NCBI GenBank assembly: GCA_026929865.2
Contig: JAMBYZ020000011.1
Span: 27,240-91,239 of the forward strand
Direction: 5' to 3'
Length of the DNA stretch: 64,000 bases
Source of the DNA: Hyperoplus lanceolatus
Taxonomy: Eukaryota; Chordata; Actinopteri; Uranoscopiformes; Ammodytidae
In this document: positions 10,451 through 21,564 of the stretch, piece by piece
Layout: each line of letters starts with the position of its first letter
Position numbering within the stretch: the stretch's first letter is position 1
The notes under the pieces: model-generated
Seen by the model: the letters and a program-made list of their open reading frames with translations, nothing else
The model's database searches: none
What the model was told of the DNA's origin: nothing
Translations under genes and position numbers: made by a program

Positions 10451-11426
10451 TAGTTCAAAGTACTATTCAGGGTTGGCAAAGACTCATTCAAGATTCAGAG
10501 TGTTCCAGGGTGTTCAAATTTTTAAATAAATTACTTTTGCTTGATTCATTTTAAATAAAATGTTTTGAGATAAAGAACAATATTTTCTATATTATGCCCA
10601 GATGTGTTGTGGTCTGTTGTCATGGTCACTTACAATAATTCTACTTACCGATAAAAAATCTCCTGGCTGGATTCATTTTCCGTTAAATGAGAGAAAAAAC
10701 AAGAGAGAAAACAATATGTTACAGTGGGTGGGTTCAAACTATTCAGAATAAATATAGCATCTAATCCAAAGATAGAATATATCGTATTTTGTATACTTTT
10801 CAAGAAAGTGTTTAGATGATGACAATAGTAAAATCTACATCTTTAATGTGTGGAATCACTTTTGGTTTATATTCAGGTATATATTCAATGACTGATGTCT
10901 GACTAAATAGACAACAAAATGCAGTTAATCATCTGACCACTTCACATATTAATGTCTCGCTTTTTACTATTTATAGCCATATGTTTGAGTAAAATGAACA
11001 TTTTGGTTTTATTCTATAAACTACTGAAAACATTTCTACCAAATTCCCCCTGAAAATATTGTCATTAAGAGCATTTCCATTAAGTAATGTAGAAATGAAG
11101 ATTGAAGAAAAATCCAGACTGGACTCTTAATAGAGTACATCTATAAGTTACTCTGAAAGAGTGAGTATATGAGCATGGTTTATACATAGGGATAGGCAGG
11201 TGCCTACTAACCGTTTAGAAGAAAAAAAATCTAACAAACTAAAAACTTTTTTTTTAATGACTTCCTTGTGAAAATTGACGTAAGTGGACGTGAGTAATGC
11301 TCTTAAGTAGGTGAAAAGAAACCTTCAACAGTAAAAAGCCTAAACTTTAGCGATCTCCTGTTCAACCTGAATAACCGTGGATTTGTAAAAAGCTGACAGG
11401 CAAGCGACCGGGTTAATGTGTGAGCG
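10451..11426. other. AT-rich flank of the giant transposon, no gene seen
   Basis: There are no recognisable ORFs or RNA genes. The segment ends at the 6-bp duplication cgagac (11,427-11,432). Confidence 0.6.
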
Positions 11427-11432
11427 CGAGAC

Positions 11433-12478
11433 TATGGAAAGCGGAAGGTGCCACAATTCGGCCCGGTATTTGACGCGGTATAAACAACAATCCGCGCGGT
11501 TTAGTCGTTAATCCGCCCGGAAAGGCCCCTTAAACCGCCCGGAACTTCCGCGCGGATTTGTATTTTCCGCCCGGAACTTCCGCGCGGAAAAACCGGGCGG
11601 AATTTCCGCCCGGCATTTCCGCGCGGATTAGACGCTCTAAACCGGGCGGAAATTCCGTCCGGCTTCTTAATATGCAAATGAGCCCCTCCCTCTGTTTTGC
11701 TTGACCACTACATTCAAAGGCTTTGTAACCAATCAGTGAAGAAAAATGACAGACCAAAGTAATGCATTGACGAGATCTGCAGTGCCTGCCTGCCTGTTAC
11801 GCCGTAGCCTAGCTTGAGATAGGATACAAATGATTGTTCTACTTAAAAACGTAACTCGCATGATGCATATTTAACAGTTCTGGATATGATGTGTTTGCTT
11901 AGCTAGTGATAGTAATCAGCTGTGTAGATTCCACAACATATAAGTGTTAATTAATAGGCTGCCACTGTTAAAATAGGACTTATACTTGTAGTGAAGTAGG
12001 CTAACTAAGATAATTGTCACGAGCATAGGCAAACGTAGTCATTATGTACTGAAATGGGCCCTGTAAGACAGTGTTTTTCTGTTCTGATGCTTGTGGATCA
12101 TTCTTTCAGCCAGGCCTACATGAATGTCTTTTACATTTTCCTGCTATATGTTAAGGTTGAGCTCACTAATCTCCGTTGGCTAGTTTAATCTACAGCAATA
12201 CAAACTATATCCAGATAAAGTGTAAAATATGGCACTAAAGGCAGTTACAATCCATCACTAAGGATTTCATAGAGCTGATTCAGTGGATTAAACATGTATA
12301 TAATCTGTATGATCACATTGCCTGCCTTCTCTTATAAAATACCATTTTAATCATGTGTATAATGATCTGTCTGTCTCCGTTGTTGACTGAGGATTAAACA
12401 TTTGCCTTGGACTATTTTCTTTCCTTTTTAACTCACCTTCTTTTAAAATCTCCTTTATTGTTCACCACATGCACTAAG
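11433..12478 (+). repeat. Left terminal inverted repeat of the giant transposon
   Basis: The outer 250 bp is a GC-rich array of short near-palindromes of the form CCGCGCGG and CCGCCCGG, often within TTCCGCSCGGAA, between about 11,490 and 11,670. The rest is AT-rich. It pairs with 27,992-29,003 at very high identity. The right copy lacks two short blocks of the GC-rich array. Confidence 0.9.
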
Positions 12479-14869
12479 GCACTAGGCCTTGGTCGAAAAT
12501 ATGCAGAAATATGGACATATATGAGACCCTTTCTAAGGAAAAAAAAGAATTTCAAAAAAATGTTTTCAGCTATTATGCACTAAATTAAACGTACTTATGG
12601 CTATTATAATTACTTTCTACAAAATCTGCTAGGAAATAAAAACCAAAATTCTACACACTGCAGGTTTAAAGCGGCTACGAGTAACATTTAAATATCTTTT
12701 AAACAGCCGCATGTTTCCTCTGATAATCATAAATTACCTTTAACAGCAAACGAGACCATCAGTGCAAAGAAAGACGTTTTTAAATAGTTTTTATTACTGC
12801 TTTTGGTCTGGTCGCACACCCAGTCCGATTTTCGGTTCGCTCGTGCAGGCTCTATGGTCACATATCCGTATTGATCGCAGATTTCAGTGTGGCGCAGCAA
12901 CGTGAATTGAGAAGCCTATCCCTCCAGGTGAGGGAAGGGGAGCGGGAGCCTTGTTTGTCGTCATAATGACTGATAACGGGGCTGAACCATCAAAGAAAAA
13001 ATGCAATGAAGAAAAGCTAAAAGGGACAGTGATATAGGCTACGGGCGGGACCAGGGCGTTGCCAAGCAACGTGTATACAATTTCACGAGAGCGAAAATAG
13101 ACTGCAGTGTTTACTCCTAAATGAATGAGCGGTTTGGGTTGATGTATCCAATTTGGGATTGCCTTATTTATGGTTGTTGCATTTCTTTACATTTCCACGT
13201 TTATCAATGCACTAATGCAATAATGTCTTATTATTTCTGTTTGGTATCTGATGTGAAAAATAAATCACATCAATCAAATGACTGTTTAATTTAAAATAAT
13301 CGAAACGAGAAAATAATGATATTGATATTCTCAAAACTTGTGTCGTTCACATAGGCCACCTACACACTGTGAAAGTAACATACTTGAATAATGATAATAC
13401 TTAATACTGTAACCATGTCAAATTGCAATAGAATATTACATATGGGTAAGAGACAAAGTCCTTTGGGACCCAAAAGTCATGCAGATATTTGACTGTTGAT
13501 GTGTAGAATTAAGTATAAAAATGGCTCCTTGATAACAAAGCAAACTGGGAAGAATTATTGTTAGACTTCAATATACAGTGTCTTCATGAGGTCAGCCAAT
13601 ATTGTTCAGAGGAATGCTGTGATGCCTAAAACAAAATGTGAAGTTCAAAACACAAAACAAATGTTGCTCCAAAATACTAGCACACTGCCAAAAACTGAAA
13701 ATTACCTCGGTAGATGTCTCTTTGGTCTCAGTACGTTCTTCGCCGATCACAACCAGGTTAAACCGTCTCTATGTCCTTGTCTGAATCTCTCCTATCAGCG
13801 CAGTTCCTCCTTTCAGTTGGAGAGAATGAGAGAGAGAATGTCACCAAGAGAAACACTTTATTTGAAAATGTTATTGCCAACGGCTGTGCATGTAATTGTT
13901 GTGAATATAATAATAAAGAAATCTTGATTTTAGTGTGAAATTTAAAATAACAAAACGGTTTTGTTCTTTACTACTAGCCATGCCCCAATTGTGTTCTACA
14001 ATACTTACTGATCAACAGACTTCTCGCAACTGCATCTGTAAAATCCTTGTCAGTATATTCCAGGTGATTCTTTTGGTGTTCTGTCCTCCTAGCACCATGA
14101 GCAGAACTCTGACAAGACAGACGGGTTTATCAGATAAAAACAATTGACTACAAGTGTGTAATTATTTTGTTGGCTTACAATGTCAGGCCTGAAACTTAAA
14201 TTTAAATATGTGAAAACATTTTCACTGGGATCAGCCGCAGCACCCAAAAGCGCCTTCAAGTGAGATGTAGGTATAGCAGTGGATGTAGCTGTAAAAGTTA
14301 ACCATAATGTGACCTCTAGACTTATTAGACTACTTATATACGTATAATGGCAGTGTCAGGGAGTGATATGTGCCCGGTGTGAATAGTTGAAATGCGGAAA
14401 AAAACAACTGCATTGCAGATTATCGGCAGTCCATCACCACATCTTCACATCTCACTGCCTGGTGTTAAAGGCTCTTAATGATAGCTACCCTACAAACTTA
14501 AGCAACATTATGGTAACTACCACTCAGTGACACCTGCCAACAAGTATTTCAATGCAACTCAGAGTCGGTCAAACCACCTACAGAGCAGTGCACGGTTTCT
14601 TTCTTTCTCCGGAACATGTGGACATTTTCAGGATTTAAAGGACTTAAGACCATTTTAACACCTCTAAAAAGCCAACAGAAATCCACAAACAACATCAGTC
14701 AGCCATATTTTTGGTTTACCTTTAACATTGCTTGGCTGGAACACAATAATTTGACCTGGCTTGGTTGAAAGCCCACTCACCACGGCAAGGTGCAGGCCAT
14801 GAGTGGGAAAAACAAGAGTGTGTGGGCCACTCACGCGCATCCTTCCACAAGTGTGTTTGTGTGGGGCAC
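12479..14869. other. Interior of the giant transposon, AT-rich, no gene recognised
   Basis: Only short ORFs without domains occur here (for example 13,586-13,927). They show no family motif and are not called. Confidence 0.55.
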
Positions 14870-15537
14870 TTCCTCTGCATCACCTCCTTCTCCAGTGCAC
14901 CACCTTCCTCCGCTTCACCTCCTTCTCCTCTGCACCACCTTACTGCGCTTCACCTCCTTCTCCAGTGCACCACCTTCCTCCTCTTCACCTCCTTCTCCAG
15001 TGCACCACCTTCCTCCTCTTCACCTCCTTCTCCAGTGCACCACCTTCCTCCGCTTCACCTCCTTCTCCTCTGCACCACCTTACTGCGCTTCACCTCCTTC
15101 TCCAGTGCACCACCTTACTGCGCTTCACCTCCTTCTCCAGTGCACCACCTTCCTCCTCTTCACCTCCTTCTCCAGTGCACCACCTTACTGCGCTTCACCT
15201 CCTTCTCCAGTGCACCACCTTACTGCGCTTCACCTCCTTCTCCTCTGCACCACCTTACTGCGCTTCACCTCCTTCTCCTCTGCACCACCTTACTGCGCTT
15301 CACCTCCTTCTCCAGTGCACCACCTTACTGCGCTTCACCTTCTTCTCCAGTGCACCACCTTACTGCGCTTCACCTCCTTCTCCAGTGCACCACCTTACTG
15401 CGCTTCACCTCCTTCTCCAGTGCACCACCTTACTGCGCTTCACCTCCTTCTCCTCTGCACCACCTTACTGCGCTTCACCTCCTTCTCCTCTGCACCACCT
15501 TACTGCGCTTCACCTCCTTCTCCTCTGCACCACCTTC
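14870..15537. repeat. 35-bp minisatellite, about 19 copies
   Basis: The unit is cttcacctccttctccagtg followed by caccaccttactgcg. Variants differ at two spots (ccag or cctc; actgcg, cctcctc or cctccg). Because 35 is not a multiple of three and the unit has no stop in any plus-strand frame, all three forward frames stay open for 270-320 codons with the same cycling peptide. These ORFs are a by-product. The array lies just beyond the integrase stop codon, in the position of its 3' UTR. Confidence 0.95.
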
Positions 15538-15595
15538 CACCACTGCACCACATTCTGTGCTGCACCTCCTTCTCCACAGTACCACCGCTGTCTCC

Positions 15596-17885
15596 TCATG
15601 GTGTTGCCAGAAAATTCACAACGTCACGGATAAGATCCAGTCCAAGATCTCTTCTAGGACCAGCAAGAGGGTCAAATCTGCTGTTGAGCTGCTCCAAAAC
15701 AGCATCCCCAACTGCGTACTGATTTGAGGGTACGGTGACCCTCTCAGGCCAGTGCATCTCTCCTGCACCAGCACCACCCTCTCTTGGTGGGTCCGCAGCT
15801 GCTTCCCCTTCTGCCCCTCCTTCCTCTGCAGCCTCTCCTTCCTCTGCAACACCTGGTCCCCCACCAAATAGGGACAGCATTGCAGTAGAGGTCTGCCCCT
15901 GTCGTTCAAGGCAACCTCTAACGAAAATCTGCAGTGGTGTGGCATGCCTTTCCGTCCTCAGACCATGGTTGTTCCACTGGTCAATGAAGTAGCAGAGGTC
16001 ACGGTTGATCCGGGGAAGATACACGTAGTGCAGTGCCCACATGTGCATCTCATTGTCGATGTCCACGATACCTTCACTCTCTAGGAAATTGAAGAGGTCA
16101 TAGTAAACATTGGACATTCCTCGCCACAAGTCTCCCCAGAGTCGTTCAATCCTCTGGTTATGGGTGCTTCGCCCCCGGAGAGCACTGCCTCTGTTTGGCC
16201 CTCTGAATACATTCATCATGAGGCAGACAGAGTTGTTCTCCCCTCCATGGTCAGTCCTGACCCTCGAAGGCACGCCATACTTTGCCACAGCATCTATGAA
16301 GCTGTCCATAACCGTGCTGCTCCGGTTGTTGTCAGAGGCTCGGAGGAACACAACTAAGCGGCTGTATCCATCTATGGCCCCATGAATGACAATTCTCCAC
16401 CTGTAACAGAAGTATTGAAAATATTAAATTAACCACACCTTTAAAGCAAACACCAAAGTCTGGTATGCTAATGTCAATATCTACCTGATCAGCTTGTGGT
16501 TACCATCGAGGTGCCACAAGGAGTTTGGCCCAGCAACTCTGTATGCCCTTCTTTGCAGCGTTTGCGACATTGCCCTTGCCGCAGCTGCTGCAGGGTTCAC
16601 TCGAAGCATGCTTGCACGGACTCTGTCCCTTTGGACATAAATTTGCTGCGCACGCAACTGGGCCCTCACTGACTCAGGACCGATGCGGTCATTCCCAGCC
16701 ACTGTTTCCCTGATGAGGTCATCCAAGGCAGCATCTGAGCCGGTGGAAAATGTCCCTGTGCGCCTCAGGTTGAAGTGCCTATAACATTTGCACATAGAGG
16801 GAATGTTAGACCTATGGTATTTAAATGTACTTTCGCACCTTCAACAAAGTGACCCCTCCAGGATGATTACAACAATTCTGACAAGAGGGCACTGCCATTA
16901 TTGAAACATACCTTAAACGACGTCTCAGTGTACGAACAGATACACACAGAATCTGTGCCATCTGTTTCCCAGAGAAACCACAGGTTCTCAAAAAACACAG
17001 TTGCTCTCGGGATATTTGGAACTGTGGGGGACCACGACCTCCAGTCCAAATGAGCGGGGCATGGTAGCCTGAAAAACATAAAAGATTGATGATTTCACAC
17101 CAGGGTATCTACACATGTTTAAAGTTAAAATTTAAAAAAATACTTTATAGACCTTTTTAATACCTGTAAAAAGGAAAAATTAAGACCACTTCTAATACCA
17201 ATACTGCTGCAACAGAAATCGACAAACTACACTAAGTATATAGCCTATGCCGTTAAGAGTTTCATTAAGTTTGAATAACAAATATCCAATGCACTTTAGT
17301 TAAAAACTGCCAGCGTCTAATTACAGAAAAATAAAACAGCTCAGCAGTCTGAGTGAAGGCAATGTCCCCCCTGCATTTAACATCATAAATATTAGTGACC
17401 ACCGTTAAGGCAACCTGAACCCAGTCATTACAACCTTTCAACATATAATAGAGCCGTATCAAATGATTAACCGAGTAAAAAAAAAACAGTTTAATCAATA
17501 ATGAAAGTATTTCTTATATGCAGCATACAAAAATTTCTGGATGTAAAAAAATCTAGTCATTTTTGGCGAATACTGTTCCTGAAATTTCTGAGAAAGAAGT
17601 GACTGACTGACAGACAAACTGAAAGAGAAGAATTCTTTTGATTTCCTGTTAAGGTTTAAAAAAAATGCATTTGTTTGTTGTTAGTAGTCAGAAAACAAAC
17701 CATACACAGAGTAATTTAGTTAAATAATCCTATGAGCAGCCCCATGCAAGCATACCTTGTTGTCCCGGTGTGGTAGGCCCAGATCTCCGAACTTCATCCA
17801 TTAATTCTCGAAGATCTCTAATTATTAGATCAGCTGAGGAGCTGTCAAGCAGCCTTCCCCTTGACCACTCTAGGCTCCTCTCCAT
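15596..17885 (-). CDS. DDE integrase/transposase of the giant element, four exons
   Basis: Exons at 17,756-17,885, 16,912-17,068, 16,485-16,778 and 15,596-16,400 have GT-AG junctions with matching phases and join into one 461-residue frame from ATG to TGA. An upstream acceptor just before the ATG (cag|GTTGG) suggests another 5' exon. Residues about 64-96 form a helix-turn-helix (ISREQLCFL...SVRTLRRRL). The catalytic core has Asp187 in SLWHLDGNHKL, Asp244 in RTDHGGEN and Glu279 in THNQRIERLW, so 34 residues separate the second Asp from the Glu. The conserved tail follows (ALHYVYLPRIN, WNNHGLRTE). The last 100 residues are acidic and Gly/Ala/Glu-rich. It should cut and join the element ends. 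No disabling mutation is visible. The family matches the 'integrase core domain' proteins common in fish genomes, and the IS3EU label is tentative. Confidence 0.85.
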
Positions 17886-17899
17886 GGTTTCCAACCTGA

Positions 17900-18716
17900 C
17901 AGTTAAAAAGGTTTGGTGAAGTTAGGAAACATTGGTAAGTGTGAATCTGTGAAGATTTTCACGTTGTGTCGTATTTTAATTTAATTATATCCTGTTGAGA
18001 ATAATTATTTTATTATTACATACAGCAAAGCATTGAATTAATTTGAATGTTTTCCGGTTACATTTAACCCTTTGATACACAAGCTAAACACACACCCTTT
18101 AATGGATGACACAGGTCACAGGATGATAAAAATTAATTTTTTGCAAATAGATAGAAAATTAAAAACTCAGTCAGGTCACTTTTCATGTAATTTGTTGAAC
18201 AGATGTTTAATACAAGGTTGGTGGGTAGAATACAACTTTTTGTTTGGTCTGTTAGATTTTTCTCCTGCTATCCTCGATATTCCTATGACCCATGATGCTT
18301 TGCGCGAAAATGAGCGCAGGTTCCGGTGTAGACCGGAAACTCTGCTGTTGTCTCTGACTGAAGCTCCATGGACTGAAGCTGTCTTTCCTTCATTTTGCGA
18401 CCTGATTTATGTTCAAAGTATGGATGTGGGAGCACAGCAAACTAATGCTGATACGAGGCGATGGAGTACTACCTGTGTCTTCTTTATAGAAGGATGGGAG
18501 GACGAAGTAGTGGTCGCGGGTAACATACGCTAGCGTTTTTAGCTTTAGCTAAGTAGCCATTAGCCCAGCCAACAGTGCACGTCCCCCAGACTAGTGGAGT
18601 ATGTCGCTACTGAAACTTATACAGTTTATGATGGTGAGGCGATTACTCCTTTAAAAGGTCTGAGGCATGAACTGTACTATATATTGGAGAAATACTACGC
18701 TAACTGGTTATAATTA
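17900..18716. other. Interior of the giant transposon between integrase and LINE
   Basis: One 153-codon plus-strand ORF (18,072-18,533) has no recognisable domain. A 5' non-coding exon of the integrase could lie here on the minus strand, but I cannot place it. Confidence 0.45.
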
Positions 18717-21116
18717 CAGCACCACTGGCTTCCAGTTCATGTCAGATCTGACTTTAAGGTGCTGCTATTGACCTATAAGGCATTAAATGGGCTTGCACCT
18801 TCATATTTGTCTGACTTAGTTCCGCGATATGCCCCATCACGGGCACTACGGTCTACGACTGCAGAGCTCCTGTCTGTCCCCAGAGTTAAGAAAGCTGCCG
18901 GCAGCAGGGCTTTCTCGTATCGAGCTCCTTCGTTATGGAATACACTCCCGATAGAGATCAGACATTCTGAGTCGATCGAGGTGTTCAAGTCTAAACTTAA
19001 GACTTATCTCTTTGATTTATCCTTTGGTTAGCGCTCGTCCACCTCTCTGCTGGCGCGGGGTCGGTTGTGGGTCACCCTGTCTGGGCTCGGTTCTCTGGCC
19101 TCTGCTGGGGGGGAGTTTTGCTCTGGGGTAGGTGCCGGTCTGTGGCTGTTCCGGTGGGCTGCCCTGGCCGCTCGGGCTGGGGCAAATTGGCGTCTGACCG
19201 TGGGCGCTGCTGCTGGGGGGTGGGATCATGCCTTGCCTCCGGACGTGCGGTCGCGTCGGCCTCCTGGGGCTTGGCTGGGTGGTCATGTCGGCTTGTGGGT
19301 TGGGCCGGGGGCGGGGCGCTGGGGCGGCGGCGCTGCCTGCCGCGGTCGTTGGTGTGCCCTGGGCTGGGGGCGGCCGGGGGGGTGGTGGTGTCGGGCTGCG
19401 TGCTCAGGCGTCTGCAGTGGCGCCGTGCTATGGCCTGACTGGACCGCTGGGTGGGGTTGAAATGGGGCATCGGGTGCACATTGTGTAATTGTTGCACTGG
19501 TTGGTGGGCACTGCGATGTTTTTAATCGATTAGATACGGGTTGCTTTTGACCGCCTCGGGAGAACTGCGGATTGATTGTGCTGGGGCGGTTAAAAGAAAT
19601 CCATGCAATTTGCGTTTTAACTGTTTTTAACTGTTTTTAATTGTTTTTAAGCTGTTTTAATCATTTGTCCCTGCCTGGCGGTCCACTCTGTGGCGTCGCT
19701 GTTGGCGTCTGTGTTTCGCGGCCCGGCGTCGGTGCTCCTCCGGCCGGTCCTAGCTCTGGGTGTGCCGATGGCGGCGGCGGATGCGTCGCGCCCTTTGTGC
19801 TTGGCGCCTCTGGCCTTGTCTCATGGGCTGGGCATGGCCGGTCTGGCCGGCCCGAGTGGGCTGTACGGGCCGCCCCTCCGGGGGTTTTGGCTGTGGTTGC
19901 TCCTCGTGGCTGCGGTGCATTTGGCTATCTCCCTATTCTATACTATCTATTCTCTATCTACGGCCCCGGTCCTCCACTGGACTAGTGCCGCACTGGGGCG
20001 TGCTCTCTGGGGGCGGGGTGCTGGGGGGCAGGCTCTGGGTCTGGGAGGCTGGCGCCGATTGTGTGTTGGTGGGGAACGGTAGAGTGTAAATCAATGTTAT
20101 TTAATGTTAATTGTGTTCATATTGTTGAACATTGTTGTAGCGTTATTATCATCAGCCTGATGAGCTGCCTTCGGTCTCGGTTTGTCAGAGCCTGAGTACC
20201 GGTTATCCTCCCACTGAGAAATTGTCCTGCCGACGCAAAATAAAATAACTGATACCATCTCTCTAACATTTGTGCTCTTCTGTCTATCTTCCATGATTGC
20301 TGAGCGATGCCCTGGGGGTTCTCTCCCCCTGTCTACCTGCTCGACTGACTCCGAGCTCTGTGTGGAATCAGCTGTCCTAGGAACGGATGCTCCCCGCCTG
20401 CTGTTGCCTCACATCAGCACTGTTTCACCGTCCATCAGGATAGTACTATTTCTACTCGCTTGTTTGTTCAATCTTTAAATTCATTTTTGCTTTGCTCATT
20501 GGTTGCTTGTCTGTCCTCTTCCAGTTTTCCCTGGTCATGGTGAGATGGTGTGGATCTGGTCTCCCCTCTGGCAACATCTGAGAATGGATCGCCTACGCAT
20601 GCTGCAGTGGTTAAAGATACCACCTGGAGACGTGGGGTGAAATCCCGGTGCTGGAAACCTTAGTTTTCCCTGGTGGAGACGAGACGTGATGGTGCGGATC
20701 CTCTGGCATCATCTGAATTCGTCCTGCATCCGTACTATTTGCACTTTACTTTAGTATTACCATCTAAACATCTGGACATTGATCAAAATCCTTCGTGATT
20801 TTTCTCTACTTATGACATCTATTGCAGCATGTCCGTCCTGGGAGAGGGATCCCTTACTCTGTCAACTCTCCCTGAGATTTCTTCTATTTATTTTTTTTTA
20901 ATCCCGGTAAAGGGTTTTTTTTACTGGGAGTTTTTTCTCAGCCGAGCTAAGGGTGTAAGGGCAGGGTGTCATATTGTTTCACATATTGTTTCATATTATA
21001 TCATGCTGTGTCATATTGTACCATACTGTATCATATTGTATGGACTGTAAAGCCCATTGAGACGAATGCCATTTGTGATTTTGGGCTATACAAATAAAAC
21101 TGATTTGATTTGATTA
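18717..21116 (+). mobile_element. 5'-truncated L2-type LINE with long GC-rich 3' UTR
   Basis: It opens within the ORF2 C-terminus (HHWLPVHVRSDFKVLLLTYKALNGL ... SLWNTLPIEIRHS), with a stop near 19,031, and finishes with a typical L2 end: gggctatacaaataaaactg followed by a gatttgatttgatt repeat tail. Between them lies about 2 kb of UTR. Parts of it are very GC-rich (19.03-19.45 and 19.68-20.08 kb), and its overlapping ORFs have no domains. Endonuclease and RT domains are missing, so it is a dead insertion inside the giant transposon. Confidence 0.85.
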
Positions 21117-21564
21117 GAACACTAGCTCTTATGCAGTCATTCAGAGTACTTTTGCAGCGCGTAATGAACTGTAATCTGGCCATGGTTCAAGAGTTTCACC
21201 AGTCAGTCCAAAGTCAATGGCTTCAACGGCTTCAACTCATGGAACTATTGGAAGAGCTGCTACTTTATATTTGTTGTTCTTCTTCTTTTGTTTGGTTTTT
21301 TGGCGGTTGGCAACAACCTCTTGATGCATTACTGCCACTAACTGAGGGCTATTCCATAAAGCAAGGCAAGGCAAGGCAAGGCAAGTTTATTTATATAGCA
21401 CAATTCAGACACAAGGCCACTCAAAGTGCTTTACAGGGGCAAGATTAGAATACATAAAACACATTATAAAACATTTAAAAGCGAATAAAAGAAGCAAATA
21501 AAAATAAAATAAAAACTCGATTTAAAAACATAATAAAAGAAGCAAATAAAATGAAAATTGCAAG

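Noticed and set aside
14765-15727. Three overlapping plus-strand ORFs of 276-320 codons with repeated Ser/Pro/Leu/His peptide
   Set aside because: They are read-through of a 35-bp minisatellite in three frames with the same cycling peptide. The real gene is on the minus strand beyond the array.
19017-20089. Several 85-140-codon ORFs on both strands in GC-rich DNA
   Set aside because: No domains, mutually overlapping, in the 3' UTR of a dead LINE. High GC alone keeps frames open.
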